64,000 nt of DNA, taken from contig JAUIRK010000969.1 of assembly GCA_030549495.1 (NCBI GenBank), forward strand, positions 310,001 to 374,000. Direction: 5' to 3'. Positions 1-10,387 of the stretch are shown here, piece by piece. Both the position numbers and the translations under genes were made by a program. This DNA comes from Nectonema munidae. Its lineage: Eukaryota; Nematomorpha; Nectonematoida; Nectonematidae. Numbering within the stretch: the stretch's first letter is position 1; every line of letters begins with the position of its first letter. Under the pieces are notes generated by a model. That model made no database searches. It saw only the letters and a list, made by a program, of their open reading frames with translations, and was not told the origin of the DNA.

Positions 1-1203
1 CGTAAAATTCATGGCGAAAGTGCATCGGCTGACTTATCTGCAGTCACAAACGGTCGCCAGATGCTTCAAACTGAACTAAAAGCTTATGTGGGTGAGGACA
101 TTTATAATATGGATGAAACAGCTCTCTTTTATAATTTGGGGCCTTCATCCACTTTAGCTACACATGGAAAAATCCATGGGTGTAAGTTATCAAAGGCAAG
201 AGTCACAGTTGCACTATGTTCTAATGCTACAGGAAGTGATAAATTGAAACCTTTAGTCATTGCCCATGCCTGTCGCCCTAGATGCTTTGGAAGAAATTTT
301 GATCCAAATATCTATGTGACATATAAATTTAACAAAAAGGAATGGATGACTTCAGAAATATTTCAGGTCTGGGTGATGTCTGTGGACAAAAGTATGAAGA
401 GACAAGGCCGTCATATTCTGCTGCTACTGGATAATGCAAGCAGCCACTCTACTAAAGACTTGAAGTTGACGAATGTGAAAATAAAGTTTCTGCCACCAAA
501 CACAACCTCTCATATCCAGCCCATGGATGCTGGCATAATCCATAGTTTTAAGTGCCACTATAGAAAGCAGCTTGTCAGACATTACATCCAGTATGCGGAA
601 GAAAACAAACCGCAAACAATTGACATCCGTCAAGCCTTGTCCATGATAAAATATGCTTGGAGCCATGTCAGCAGTTTTACTATTGCTAAGTGTTGGGAAC
701 ATGTTTCAATCCTACCCCAAACTAAATTTGACATTGAAACAAGAGGTCAAAATAATTTCACTGGAGATGATGAGGGTGAAATCACAATAGACAGTCTTCG
801 AGATCTCATCAATAATCTCACTCCAGAAATAACAGATCCTATCCCATTCATTAACATGGACAATGATGTACCAACCACAGGAGAAATGAGTGATCACAAC
901 ATCCTGGAGATAGTGCAGGATGATTCAAACGATGCAACAAATCTTTCTCTACCAACACGTGACTGTGATGACGTGAGTCCTAATATTATAACATCTAAAG
1001 AGGCAAGGTCACACCTACAGCAGTTGATCACATATCTAGAGTTCAGTGGAATATCTAAAGCAACAAAGCACATATCTAACCTTCAAGACATTATATCAGA
1101 CATCGATGACAAAAAGATACTTACTGCCAAACAGACGAAACTTCATTCATACTTTAGCTCGAGTTTATTCTCGCCATCTAACAACACCATAAATTATTTA
1201 TGA
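1..1203 (+). CDS. Tigger/pogo-type DDE transposase, 5' end cut by window edge
   Basis: The frame is open from base 1 to TGA at 1201-1203 (400 codons visible), so the N-terminal CENP-B/HTH DNA-binding half lies outside the window. The catalytic DDE_1 core of a pogo/Tigger (Tc1/mariner superfamily) transposase is clear. The first Asp is in NMDETALFYN (codon starting at base 112), the second in LLLLDNASSHS (base 430) and the third in IQPMDAGII (base 526). The block PPNTTSHIQPMDAG is typical of the family. The tail after about residue 250 is acidic and variable, as usual. No stop or frameshift interrupts the visible part, so this copy is young. An AATAAA lies at 1264-1269 and a terminal inverted repeat follows. 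The enzyme would cut and paste its own element at TA sites. A domesticated gene is possible, but the adjoining TIR argues for a transposon. Confidence 0.9.
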   Translation, partial: RKIHGESASADLSAVTNGRQMLQTELKAYVGEDIYNMDETALFYNLGPSSTLATHGKIHGCKLSKARVTVALCSNATGSDKLKPLVIAHACRPRCFGRNFDPNIYVTYKFNKKEWMTSEIFQVWVMSVDKSMKRQGRHILLLLDNASSHSTKDLKLTNVKIKFLPPNTTSHIQPMDAGIIHSFKCHYRKQLVRHYIQYAEENKPQTIDIRQALSMIKYAWSHVSSFTIAKCWEHVSILPQTKFDIETRGQNNFTGDDEGEITIDSLRDLINNLTPEITDPIPFINMDNDVPTTGEMSDHNILEIVQDDSNDATNLSLPTRDCDDVSPNIITSKEARSHLQQLITYLEFSGISKATKHISNLQDIISDIDDKKILTAKQTKLHSYFSSSLFSPSNNTINYL

Positions 1204-1389
1204 TTGTTTTTCTTTTTGTAAAAAATCATGCCATGCATTTGTAAAGTGGCATTACTTTACGTTAATAAAATTTAGTTTTATTCATAACAATCCAGATACC
1301 GTTGTATTTATCGCGGAATAACTACCCTTCAACCCTAGACAAACTTCAAACTCCACTTAGATTTGTCCTGTTTCCTCTCAAAGAGATTC

Positions 1390-1469
1390 TTGATTCATTA
1401 GTCCGGTTCTTCAGTATCCGGTCGATTTTAGGTTGAAACCAACATGGCCGGATTAATGAGACATGACTG
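1390..1469. repeat. Right terminal inverted repeat of the Tigger element
   Basis: The element appears to end at 1469 with GCCGGATTAATGAGACATGA followed by CTG and then TA, the expected TA target. The outward-read end begins CAGTCATGTCTCATTAATCC. A related inverted copy (attcattagtccgg, about 1392-1405) lies just inside. The second Tigger relic at 19.8-21.0 kb ends in a similar sequence, which supports the boundary. Confidence 0.65.
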
Positions 1470-1471
1470 TA

Positions 1472-2471
1472 TATATATCAGAGGTGTGGCAAGACCTCAG
1501 GGGAGACAAATTGTTGTAAAATCAAAATTTATTTTTTACAAAAAACTGAAAGGTGCCACAAAAAAATCACTTTCATATTCGTTATCAGCGTGAAAAATAC
1601 TCTTAAAAAATGCTAATCAAATTTTCGTTTTTTTTTGTTGTACAGTGTAATTACTTGATAAAAACAAAAAAAATTCTAGAAGAAAAAACTGTTGAGAGCT
1701 GATTTATTAATGTTTTTCTTCTGTAAAATGTTGAAATCGACACCATGACCATTCTAGAATAAGAAGTATGTTTTCCATTTTTACATCTCCTTTTACAGTG
1801 CATGCATGAGAACTACCATCAGATTTTTAGCTGGAAATCTTCGACTTAATGTGACTCTGTGATGAAAAACCTTTCTTTTCAACCAAATTGGTTGATTTTG
1901 ATCAATATCTTGTTTCTAAAAATGACGATTTTGGCTTCAAAAATTCTATATATGTTTAGCCCAACTTAAATTTACGAGCAATTTTTTGCAGTGATTTGAG
2001 TTTGAAATCCCTGCCTTAAAAACTTTTTTATATTTTAAGCGCAAAAATCAAGGGGTTCCTTATAAACGTTAAAATACGGTACGTTATCGAAATTATAGAA
2101 CATTACAAATTATATGAGGAAAAATATATATGGTGAATGAATAAATTGACATAGATTTCCAACTAAAAAATAGATGCAATCAATGAGACAAATGTCTAAA
2201 CAGAATGAATTATATTTACACTGGTCAACAATTTTTTACTTTCTGAATGTTGTCTAGATTTCCACAAGTGAATTAGGCTATTCTGGCACTGCTGAATCAG
2301 GAAATGGCATCTGTTTCTCTCCATCAGGTCAGGTTTTTGTGCTAAGTTGATTTGAAAAAATCAGATCTTGTGACAAAATTAATTACATTTTTGTGACATT
2401 ATCAGCTGATTTTTGTCAACACATATCATCCTAAACATGTTTTTAAGAAAAAAAATGTTTTGCCAACAACA
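1472..2471. other. AT-rich spacer, no gene seen
   Basis: Low-complexity AT-rich DNA with many stops in all frames. I see no domain, repeat array or RNA gene. Confidence 0.6.
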
Positions 2472-2477
2472 TTTATT
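2472..2477 (-). terminator. Poly(A) signal AATAAA for the orphan gene
   Basis: AATAAA on the minus strand, about 100 bases past the TGA of the orphan coding exon. The spacing is plausible for a short 3' UTR. Confidence 0.5.
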
Positions 2478-2576
2478 GATTACATGATAGAAACATCGAT
2501 TACTGTCATCTAAATGGTGGGCATTGATAAAGGTAAGTACAAGTAAATTGCATGTTGCGTCACCACTGTTCAAACT

Positions 2577-4253
2577 TCAGGGCTTGAACTTCCGTTTCTT
2601 CGAATTCCTAGAATGTTCAGCGGCAGGGAGGTCTCTCTTCAGATTCCAACAGTAGTCAGCCATCATGACTGCGTCCCAGCGACCCTGATACCTGGTCTCC
2701 ATCTCCTTCATGTCCGGATGGTATCTCTCCCCCTGCTCGTCACTCATTGAACCCAGGTTCTCATGAAACCGGTTCATATGTGAGAATGGGAAGTGCATCT
2801 TGATGCTCATGTTGCAGCCCAGGTTTCTGAAAGCAATCAGCATGTTGTTGACAAGTTCTGCGTAGTTTCTGGCCTTATTGTTGCCAAGAAAGTTCTTCAC
2901 TACCAAAACAAATGTCTTCCACGCTTCCAGTTCCACTTCGTTCATTGAGTTTTTGAACTCTGGATCTCTGGTGAGCTGACGGATCTGAGGACCATCAAAG
3001 ATGCCAGCTTTTAACTTCTCCATGGTCAATCCTGGAAAAGCCTGGCACAAGTAAGTGAAGCAGTCACCATCTTTTTCCAGAACCTTGGTGAACTGCTTGA
3101 TTAAGCCGAGCTTGATGTGCAGCGGTGGGAAGAGTATTCTGTCTCTGTCCACAAGAGGGTCATTGATGACGTTCCTTTCTTTGCATGGCTCCAATTCCTC
3201 CCGCACAGGCCAGTCCTTCTTCGTGTAATGCTGAGCACGGTCCCTACTATCCCACATGTACAGAAAACATGGGTACTTGGTGAAGCCAGAGTGTTGTCCC
3301 AACAAAAAGTTCACCATCTTCAGGTCAACACAAATAAACCACTTATGCTGATCATAACCAATTTTCTCCAGCACATACTTCACCGCTTCATACTTCTCCT
3401 TCAGTGTAGTCGAGTGAGCGATGGGTACAGAGGCAAACTGGTTGCCGTTGTGTAGCAGAACACATTTCAGTGATCGCTTGCTGCTGTCAATGAACAGTCT
3501 CCAATCTTTGGGTTCGTACTGTGGCACTCCAAGCTTGAGCAGAAGCTGCGCAATATCAGCACAGTACACCAAGTCCTTTACTTCAGAGAAAAAACGGAGG
3601 TACTCTTGATGCCTGTTGCGGAAGAAGCTGATGCGAGCACTGTCAGAGAGGAGGTTTTTTTCCCTCAATCTGGATGCCAACAGTTCGGCAGAGTCCTTTG
3701 ACAAGCTGAAGTCGCGAACTAGATCATTCAATTCCTTTTGGGAAAATGGATGTGGAGCATCATCTTCAAGAACCACTTCTTCTTCTTCTTCTTCATGTCC
3801 TTCAACACTGGAGGCATCTTCGTCACTAATGTCAGGAAGTTCGCCGAAGATAGGCACTGGAATTGCATCACAATGAGCTACAGGACGACGTGCTGATTGA
3901 AGATCACGATACTTGAGGCTGCCCCGGTTCTTTCTGTTGATTCCAGACACATCAACGGCGCAGAAGTAGCAGTCAGTGACATGATTTGTCGACTCCCTCC
4001 AAACCATGGGAATTCCAAACTTCAGACTCCTCTTGCCGTTGGTCCACCCACGCAGAGTCTCGGTGCATGCTTTGCCCACCATGTGTGGCGCCCAAGCTTT
4101 ATCCTGGTCACCAAGTTTAATACCAAAATAAGCATGGTAAGCACGCCTTATGTAACTTGTGACTGGCTTCCTATTAGGAGCAATGGTGTATTCTCCACAT
4201 ATGTAGCAAAACACATCGGGCTTATTTCTGCACGATCTTCTGGTAGAAGCCAT
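2577..4253 (-). CDS. Orphan 558-residue protein, possible RNase H-like/DDE fold
   Basis: Uninterrupted coding exon, clearly GC-richer than its surroundings. I chose the ATG at 4253 (MASTRRSC) rather than 4268, because a good splice acceptor ends just upstream, leaving the upstream codons as 5' UTR. Numbered from that Met, it shows two CxxC pairs (CYIC near 16-19, CYFC near 95-98), a Glu/Asp-rich stretch near 150-165, then a conserved-looking core: LFIDSSKRSLK (Asp about 256), FICVDLKMVNFLLGQ (Asp about 310), a KYPCFLYMWDSRDR block and SMSDEQGERYHPDM (Glu about 506/509). D...D...E inside such blocks resembles a retroviral-integrase/transposase fold, but that is inference. The C-terminus is basic (KKRKFKP). 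I associate this protein with multi-copy uncharacterised arthropod proteins; its function is unknown. No terminal inverted repeats were seen around it. Confidence 0.75.
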   Translation of the reverse strand: MASTRRSCRNKPDVFCYICGEYTIAPNRKPVTSYIRRAYHAYFGIKLGDQDKAWAPHMVGKACTETLRGWTNGKRSLKFGIPMVWRESTNHVTDCYFCAVDVSGINRKNRGSLKYRDLQSARRPVAHCDAIPVPIFGELPDISDEDASSVEGHEEEEEEVVLEDDAPHPFSQKELNDLVRDFSLSKDSAELLASRLREKNLLSDSARISFFRNRHQEYLRFFSEVKDLVYCADIAQLLLKLGVPQYEPKDWRLFIDSSKRSLKCVLLHNGNQFASVPIAHSTTLKEKYEAVKYVLEKIGYDQHKWFICVDLKMVNFLLGQHSGFTKYPCFLYMWDSRDRAQHYTKKDWPVREELEPCKERNVINDPLVDRDRILFPPLHIKLGLIKQFTKVLEKDGDCFTYLCQAFPGLTMEKLKAGIFDGPQIRQLTRDPEFKNSMNEVELEAWKTFVLVVKNFLGNNKARNYAELVNNMLIAFRNLGCNMSIKMHFPFSHMNRFHENLGSMSDEQGERYHPDMKEMETRYQGRWDAVMMADYCWNLKRDLPAAEHSRNSKKRKFKP

Positions 4254-4275
4254 ATCATTTACCTGCAAAACAAAA
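4254..4275 (-). promoter_or_regulatory. Probable 3' splice acceptor before the orphan exon
   Basis: Read on the minus strand the sequence is a T-rich tract (tatttttgttttgcag) followed by GTAAATGATATGG. This fits an acceptor ahead of the start codon, so the gene probably has a non-coding first exon at higher coordinates. Confidence 0.5.
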
Positions 4276-4299
4276 ATAGGTACAAATTAGTCATAAATT

Positions 4300-5290
4300 G
4301 GCGCATGTAGGTATTGTACATTCTTCAGAGTTCGTTATTTCAAGAAATTTTTTATTTCCAATCAAAACAATTATTGGACATGACATTTTACCCCCACCAA
4401 CTTCTTCTAAAATGCTCCACACATGCGTACATGTGAACAAAAATGTAAAAAACGACATGTGGCAATATCTCAAAAACTTTAACAAAACTAATGTGAGTTT
4501 TGGATTCAGCGCATCAGATTCGTCCTAAATAAGCTTAAAAAATGCAGACAACTTTCTGATAGTATTCTTAAAACATATAAGGAATGATGGATCATTTTTA
4601 TGAGATCTCGCATTAAGTGTATTTAGTTGTTCAAGTAACTTCATATTAACAACTATTAGACTGTCCTATTATCTTAAGTGTTCTGCTTTAATTTTAATAT
4701 ATAAGGGTATCCTAACCAGTTTCGGCAAGGGAATATTGGACCATATTTCTTTATATATGCATGTCTTTAAAACCTTCTTCAGAGGAAAAAAGACATGAGA
4801 AATATAAAAAATTCTTTAAAGGAAAAAGAGTTAGGGTTTACTTTTAAGGAAATTTTTAAAACTGGAAAAACAATTTTCGTTGAAAAGGTGATTTGTTTGA
4901 ACTGGATATTCATGACGGGTTAAGTTAGGAGAGAGCGCCTTTTCCCCAAAATATTTTTACAAAAAAAATTCACAGGAACGCACTAAATAAATGATTGCGA
5001 ATCGGATGTTGAAATTTATTTTTCATTATAATAATCAGTTAAACCAATCAAACTTGTTAATCAATGTCAAATACACAAACTTCAAAATAAATTCTACTTT
5101 CTCTAATTCTCTATTTGATTCTGAAAATGCTTTTTTTCACTCTGAAACAGGGAATTATTCCAAAGGAGGTTTGAGCAAGATTGCGAAGTCGGAGGGAAAA
5201 TATCTAACTGTTTATTCAAATACTTGTGCGTGTAACTTTAAATAACTTATCAAAACATAGGAAATATAGAATAAAAGTTAAAATGGTTAA
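4300..5290. other. AT-rich spacer, no gene seen
   Basis: It should contain the 5' UTR intron and promoter of the orphan gene and the 3' flank of RCCD1. The short open frames here have no recognisable domain. Confidence 0.5.
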
Positions 5291-5292
5291 AT

Positions 5293-5298
5293 TTTATT
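5293..5298 (-). terminator. Poly(A) signal AATAAA for RCCD1
   Basis: AATAAA on the minus strand, about 26 bases beyond the TAA of the RCCD1-like gene. Confidence 0.6.
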
Positions 5299-5323
5299 CA
5301 TAAGTATAAAACGTATAAAAGCA

Positions 5324-6448
5324 TTAATTTTTTGTATGAACAAATAAAAAAGTATTCCAGTAATTGCAAAGAACATAACTTATGGGAAAGAAATCGCATT
5401 GATCTTCCAAAGACAGGCTACATTGGCCATATAAGTCATCACCAAACAAAATCACTTTTCCTTGTCTGTCGAGTAGAGCAGTATGTTTGGAGCCACACGA
5501 AACATCTACTATACTAATATTATCAAGTAAAGGCAACGGGTATGGAAGAAGAATGGTCTCTGACATAGTATCCAAACCTATCAGTTGATTTTTGTCCAAA
5601 ATATTTGGATCAAAATTTTTTATCCTATCGTTATTTTTGCCACTGGATGGCAATCCTAGTTGACCAAAGTTATTCCAACCCCAAACATAAACATCGTTAC
5701 AAGTTGATAAAGCAACACTATGCCAAGCACCACAATCAATAAATTGTATAGGAGGCAAAACTGAGATTAACGTAGGAGAAAGGATATTTTGTAAGGACCC
5801 TAGCCCTAATTGTGCATGTAACCCATTTCCATAAGAAAATACAAGTCCTTGAGTATCTAAAATAAGAATATGATTAAATCCAACTTTAATCGATAGAAGT
5901 TTTGACTTTAAATGGTGAATATCAAAATTAAATTGGTTTGAAAGCAAATTTTTTGAATTAATATGTGAAACATAGACACCATAATCACCAGAGCGAATAT
6001 ATGCAATAAGTTTATCAGAGCAGTCGATATCTTCTATACAACTAAGAAAATGTGTATCATGATGAGAAGTAAAACACTTAATATTGATAGGAGAATCTGA
6101 TAACTTGTAAATATGGAGTTCTTTATTATTATCGTAAACTAAACAAACAAATATATTAGATATACTTACTTTGATAATATTATTTCCAAAAAAATCAAAA
6201 GATTTATTATCAAACAATTCGAAAGGAGACTGAATAAGACACCTTGACTTTTTTATATTTAAATAAAAAACATCACTCCAATTCGATGATAAAATACTAG
6301 ATAAAAATGTTCGGTTATCTATATGTAAATCCTTAAGTATACAAACGGGCTTATTTAAGGATAAATCATTTATAGAAGTTAATTGTTGAAAAGCATTGAA
6401 ACCTAGAGCATATATGTCGTATAAATAATTTGAAGAAAAACTGGTCAT
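5324..6448 (-). CDS. RCCD1: RCC1 domain-containing protein 1 homologue
   Basis: Complete single-exon frame of 374 codons, nearly the length of vertebrate RCCD1 (about 376). It starts at ATG 6448 and stops at TAA 5324. The opening YALGFNAFQQL matches the N-terminal G-F-G-Q repeat of RCCD1. The middle is strongly divergent. The C-terminal blades are clear: HILILDTQGLVFSYGNGLHA, CGAWHSVALSTCNDVYVWGW with NNFGQLGLPS, CGSKHTALLDRQGKVILFGD, and a final WNTFLFV. Family knowledge: RCCD1 is a seven-bladed beta-propeller that partners the JmjC protein KDM8/JMJD5 in chromatin and chromosome stability. The lack of introns is slightly odd, but the frame is clean and ends with a poly(A) signal, so it is probably functional. 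Codon use is AT-rich like the background, unlike the orphan gene next to it. Identity as RCCD1 rather than another RCC1 protein rests on length and the WNTF ending. Confidence 0.85.
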   Translation of the reverse strand: MTSFSSNYLYDIYALGFNAFQQLTSINDLSLNKPVCILKDLHIDNRTFLSSILSSNWSDVFYLNIKKSRCLIQSPFELFDNKSFDFFGNNIIKVSISNIFVCLVYDNNKELHIYKLSDSPINIKCFTSHHDTHFLSCIEDIDCSDKLIAYIRSGDYGVYVSHINSKNLLSNQFNFDIHHLKSKLLSIKVGFNHILILDTQGLVFSYGNGLHAQLGLGSLQNILSPTLISVLPPIQFIDCGAWHSVALSTCNDVYVWGWNNFGQLGLPSSGKNNDRIKNFDPNILDKNQLIGLDTMSETILLPYPLPLLDNISIVDVSCGSKHTALLDRQGKVILFGDDLYGQCSLSLEDQCDFFPISYVLCNYWNTFLFVHTKN

Positions 6449-8560
6449 CTCTTCTTAAATAAAAAAAAATTAAGCACCATTTTATGTAATTTATAAAGAA
6501 AAGCAATAAAAAGCCTTAAAAATTGAGAATAAACTAAAATAAAGAACTAGTACAGACATGATTAATTCGAATTTGAAGATTGATAAAATAAAAATAATTT
6601 TTTTTATATATTATAAATCTATTAATTAATTATTACTAAATAATGTAAAATAAAAAGACATAAAATAGGATATTCGTACACCATCAATAATTTTAAAAGT
6701 TTCATAATTTATACCTAAACAAGAAAATAATTAGACATAAGAAAATTAGGTTCTAAGTTTGAACGTCCAATATTTATATAGCTAATTCAAAGAACTAGAA
6801 ATCTTTATTGATAAATTAACTGAATGTCAAAGAGCTTCATCACATGTATGCCCTATGCTTTTTTTGTACGAAATATCAATTTTTCTATTATCGCCAGATA
6901 TGCTACAAATAATTCTGTTAAAGGTCTTATAATTCTTCTCGTATTTTTAAAACATTTTTTAAGTATCACAGCTTACATTTTTTAGCATGGTACTAATTAC
7001 TATGTTTGAGTCATATGTGTAAGACGAATTTCAGCCTTCGGGTTTATAAAAAGCAGCTTCAATTGATGGTTTCAAACAATTAAATTTGATTTAAATAGAA
7101 TAAAGTATGTCAGCACAATGATAAATGAATCAGAGGTAAAAAATGTCATACCTAAAAATCTTTGTAGTTTTTAATATTTTTGAAGATTTTCAAATTCCTC
7201 TATGACTTTTATTTTAGAAGTGTTTGGAAAGTGTTTTGTTTCAAGATACGTTATTCAAGAAAATTTAATGATTTTTTTCTCAAATATGCGTTTTTTGTTG
7301 ATAATAAATCCAGAATCTATCAGTAGGCGTAATACTGATTGAATACCTAATTGGAATAAGAGGCAGGAAGGCGGAGATAGTTGTCAGTGCAAATTCCGGC
7401 TGTTTTTTCCGCTGAGTCATTAATGAGAAGTAAGCTAAAAACATTGCAACATATCTCAGATGTAGTGCATATAATTAAATGTTTTAATAAATAATGTTGT
7501 AACGAATTTAATAAAAAAATTTCCTGTCGATTTGTTTTTGATATTTTGATTGCTTTTGCTAGCCATTTAAGTAATTGTTTCGTCAAAATGAATACAAAGA
7601 TCTTTCTTATCAAAAGGTATAATTTAAAACAAGGAAAGAGTGTGCCAGACTTGTTGGAATTTACTATCCAAAGGTTGAGGCTGTTGACCGCCCTTATCTA
7701 AGTGCATTAATTTTAAAGAGAAGGGGAAGGATTGGGATTGATAAGTAGTTATGTCTCATTAGGTAAAAGAGGTATGAATTTTAAGATGAACAAAGACATG
7801 GTGATGTCAAAATTTCGGAATTTTTAGGAGACGACATTTATATATTGCCTCGAATCAAGCAGAGAGATATCCTTTATTGAGAAAAAAATGATAGTTGTGT
7901 TAAAAATTTATAATCTTATATAGTATTATATTTGAATACTTTCATTTGTTTATTTCCGTTAAGATGTGTGTTAGTGAGACAGATTAGAATATCTTTCTAA
8001 AGGTATGATTTGAATTAAAGAATTGTAATTTGAATAGTAGTTTTTTCCACTCTATAAGTTTATCGTCACTACAAGATATAATTATAACTTTTTTAAGTTT
8101 TTTTGTAAAAAACGGAAAAATAATTTTAAAAAAAATAAATTGACAGGTAAAAAATAGTTTATATCCTTACTTCTCCCACTAACCCTAACTGGGGACTATT
8201 TTAGCCTCGCGCCCTTCAACTAAAATTTTTATTGCACAAAATTAGCTAAATTATTCTTCCCTGAAACTTTTTAACATTTCTTAAAATCGTTAGCTGCATA
8301 TTTTATTACCATTTTCATGGTAGTTGAATGACCCTCTCATGTCAAAAACTGTCAATCAAAATCAAATGTACATTTTTTTCAAAAAATGTTTATATTATAA
8401 TGTTTATAACTTATAACGTAGTGTTTATATTAGATACACTCTTGAAAATTTTTAATCATATATATATATATTGCAACACATAACACTTACATATACATAT
8501 TTTTCAAATTAACATTTCAATTTTATAGTAAATGTAATCAAAAATTTGATTGATGATAAA
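6449..8560. other. AT-rich spacer upstream of RCCD1
   Basis: About 2 kb with only short, unrecognisable open frames. It presumably includes the RCCD1 promoter at the left edge. No repeat structure was resolved. Confidence 0.5.
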
Positions 8561-8619
8561 ATTACTTACGAAAAGATTCATTAAAATTTTAAATAAAGTT
8601 AATTTTTTTATACCAAAAC

Positions 8620-8885
8620 GGGTATGACTAAAATGCGCCGAGTAAGATTAAATGTGCCGAATAGCTGAATATAAATTATTTTGAAACTTGTGTTAAAAAA
8701 ATTTAAAAAAGTAACAAAACTGTTATAAACCATCAAAATTTAAACAAAAAATTTTTACTCATTAAAAATTATGATTTTTTAACTTAAAATATATACTAAT
8801 ATTATTTGTAAAACTGATCTAAAAATAATTTATCTTCAGCTATTCGGCACATCTAATCTTTACTCGGCATATTTTAGTCATACCC
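8620..8885. mobile_element. Foldback/MITE element with long inverted ends
   Basis: The left arm (GGGTATGACTAAAATGCGCC, continuing to about 8680) and the right arm (reverse complement, about 8822-8885) pair over roughly 60 bases. The element is flanked by taccaaaac (8611-8619) and taccaaatc (8886-8894), a 9-bp near-perfect target duplication falling inside a satellite unit. No coding capacity. A 9-bp duplication with long arms suggests a Mutator-like MITE, which is inference. Confidence 0.8.
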
Positions 8886-9356
8886 TACCAAATCGACAAT
8901 CCTGATTTCATTTCTCTACTTAGTTTTCACTATAAGGATGTGAATTTATGGAAGTATCAATCAGATTTGCGGGATTCGAACGAAAATTGTATTCACAAAT
9001 ATCATTCAAATTTTAAATAAAATGTATATTTTTATACAAAATCAATCATGCTCTTTTCATTTCCGTAGTCAATTTATTGCAATTAGGATGTCAACATGTC
9101 TAAAAGTATCAATCAAGTTTGCGGTTTACATCTCAAATTTTTCCCCAAGAATATTATTTGAATTTTAAATAAAATTATTTTTTTATACCAAATCGACCAT
9201 ACTTATATAATTTGTCGACTTAGTTGGGGCTATTAGGGTGTAAAAATTTATGTAAATGTCGATCAAATTTGCGGTTTTCGCCTGAAAAATGTGTCCAAGC
9301 ATATTATTCAAATTTTAAATAAAATATAATTAAAGTGCTGAATGGTCATTTTTTTG

Positions 9357-9615
9357 AAATAAAAAGAGTAAAGTTTCAAACAAATTTTTTAAATAAAACG
9401 AATTTTCGACTCCTCGAGCCTTTATCAAGTTGAACTACTTAAAATTACATAAGAATACTTATGTAAGAAATATTTTACATAAGTAAAGTAAATAGTTTTT
9501 ATTATTAGAATACTTAAAATTGACATCTTTTATATTTAGTACTTCAACTTGATTAAGACTAGTAGAGTGGAAAATTCTTTTTATATAAATAAATTTGTTT
9601 TAAACTTTTCTATTT
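9357..9615. mobile_element. Second foldback element inside the decayed satellite
   Basis: The left arm (about 9357-9450, with ctttatcaagttgaactact) and the right arm (about 9530-9615, with agtacttcaacttgattaag) are imperfect reverse complements around a central 'aatacttatgtaagaaatattttacataagta' type palindrome. It accounts for the enlarged 455-base spacing between satellite blocks at 9268 and 9723. Non-coding. Confidence 0.7.
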
Positions 9616-10037
9616 TTGTTTAAATAAAATATATATTTTTATACTAAATCAACCATGCTGACTTCATTTCCGTGCTCAATTTTCGTATTTAGGTGTGAAA
9701 TATCATGAAAATGTCAATAAAATTTGTGGTGGAAGCCTGAAAATCATATGTATGAATATTATTCAAATTAAAATAAAATACCCATTTATATACTAAATCA
9801 AGCATGCCAATTTAAATTCCGGGGTCATTTTTTGCAATTTGGTTTTCAAAATGTCTCAAAGTGTTAATCAATTTTGTGGTTTACGTCTGAAACTCCAAGA
9901 ATATTAATTATATTTTATAAACAAAATCCACCATGCCAAATTCATTTCTCAGGTCAGTTTTAGCAACTATGATTTGGAAATGTCTAAAAGTATTTGCGTT
10001 TACGTCTGATAAAATGCCTCCAAAAACATTTATCCAC

Positions 10038-10057
10038 ATTTTAACCCATTAGTGCCC
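10038..10057 (+). repeat. Probable left end of a piggyBac element
   Basis: TTAACCCATTAGTGCCCAGC: a TTAA target followed by CCC, as in piggyBac ends. It lies where the decayed satellite stops and 350 bases upstream of the transposase frame. No matching GGG-TTAA right end was found. Confidence 0.55.
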
Positions 10058-10387
10058 AGCTTAATAAAAAGTATGGAAAAAAGTGTTTAAATTTGTGAAG
10101 TAGACTAGTTTTAAATTTAATTGAACTAAAATAACAAAAATTTAGACATCAAAACTTAAATAAGAAAGACACAGGATGTTCCTGTAGAGGAACAATGGGT
10201 ACATGCATACATTATTAAAAAGATAGACATTATAGTTTTGATAAACTAGTTTACGTAACACACTAATCTTAAATTTATCAAAAATGACACAAGTGTTATG
10301 CAAGCACATCAATCACTTTGTTTGCTCTCCTTTATAAAAATTATTTTTTCCTCTTCATTACTTTGATTTTGTTTCATTATCCTCGCA

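Larger units (their letters stand above)
8560..10037. repeat. Decayed satellite array, about 150-bp unit, inverted relative to the 21-24 kb array
   Basis: Recurring blocks with the order 'taccaaatcgaccatgc' - 'tcatttct..gtcagtt' - 'aatgtctaaaagt.tcaatcaa' - 'tttgcggtttacgtctgaaa' - 'aatattattcaaatttta'. The 'tttgcgg/tttgtgg' block starts at 8966, 9118, 9268, 9723, 9873 and (degraded) 9993, giving spacings of about 150 where uninterrupted. These blocks are the reverse complement of the 137-bp satellite at 21.1-24.25 kb, so this is an old, diverged array of the same family. Two foldback elements are inserted in it, and the right edge stops at the TTAA of a piggyBac relic. Confidence 0.75.

Noticed and set aside
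3117-4310. Plus-strand open frames opposite the orphan gene
   Set aside because: They mirror the minus-strand coding exon and have no recognised domain.
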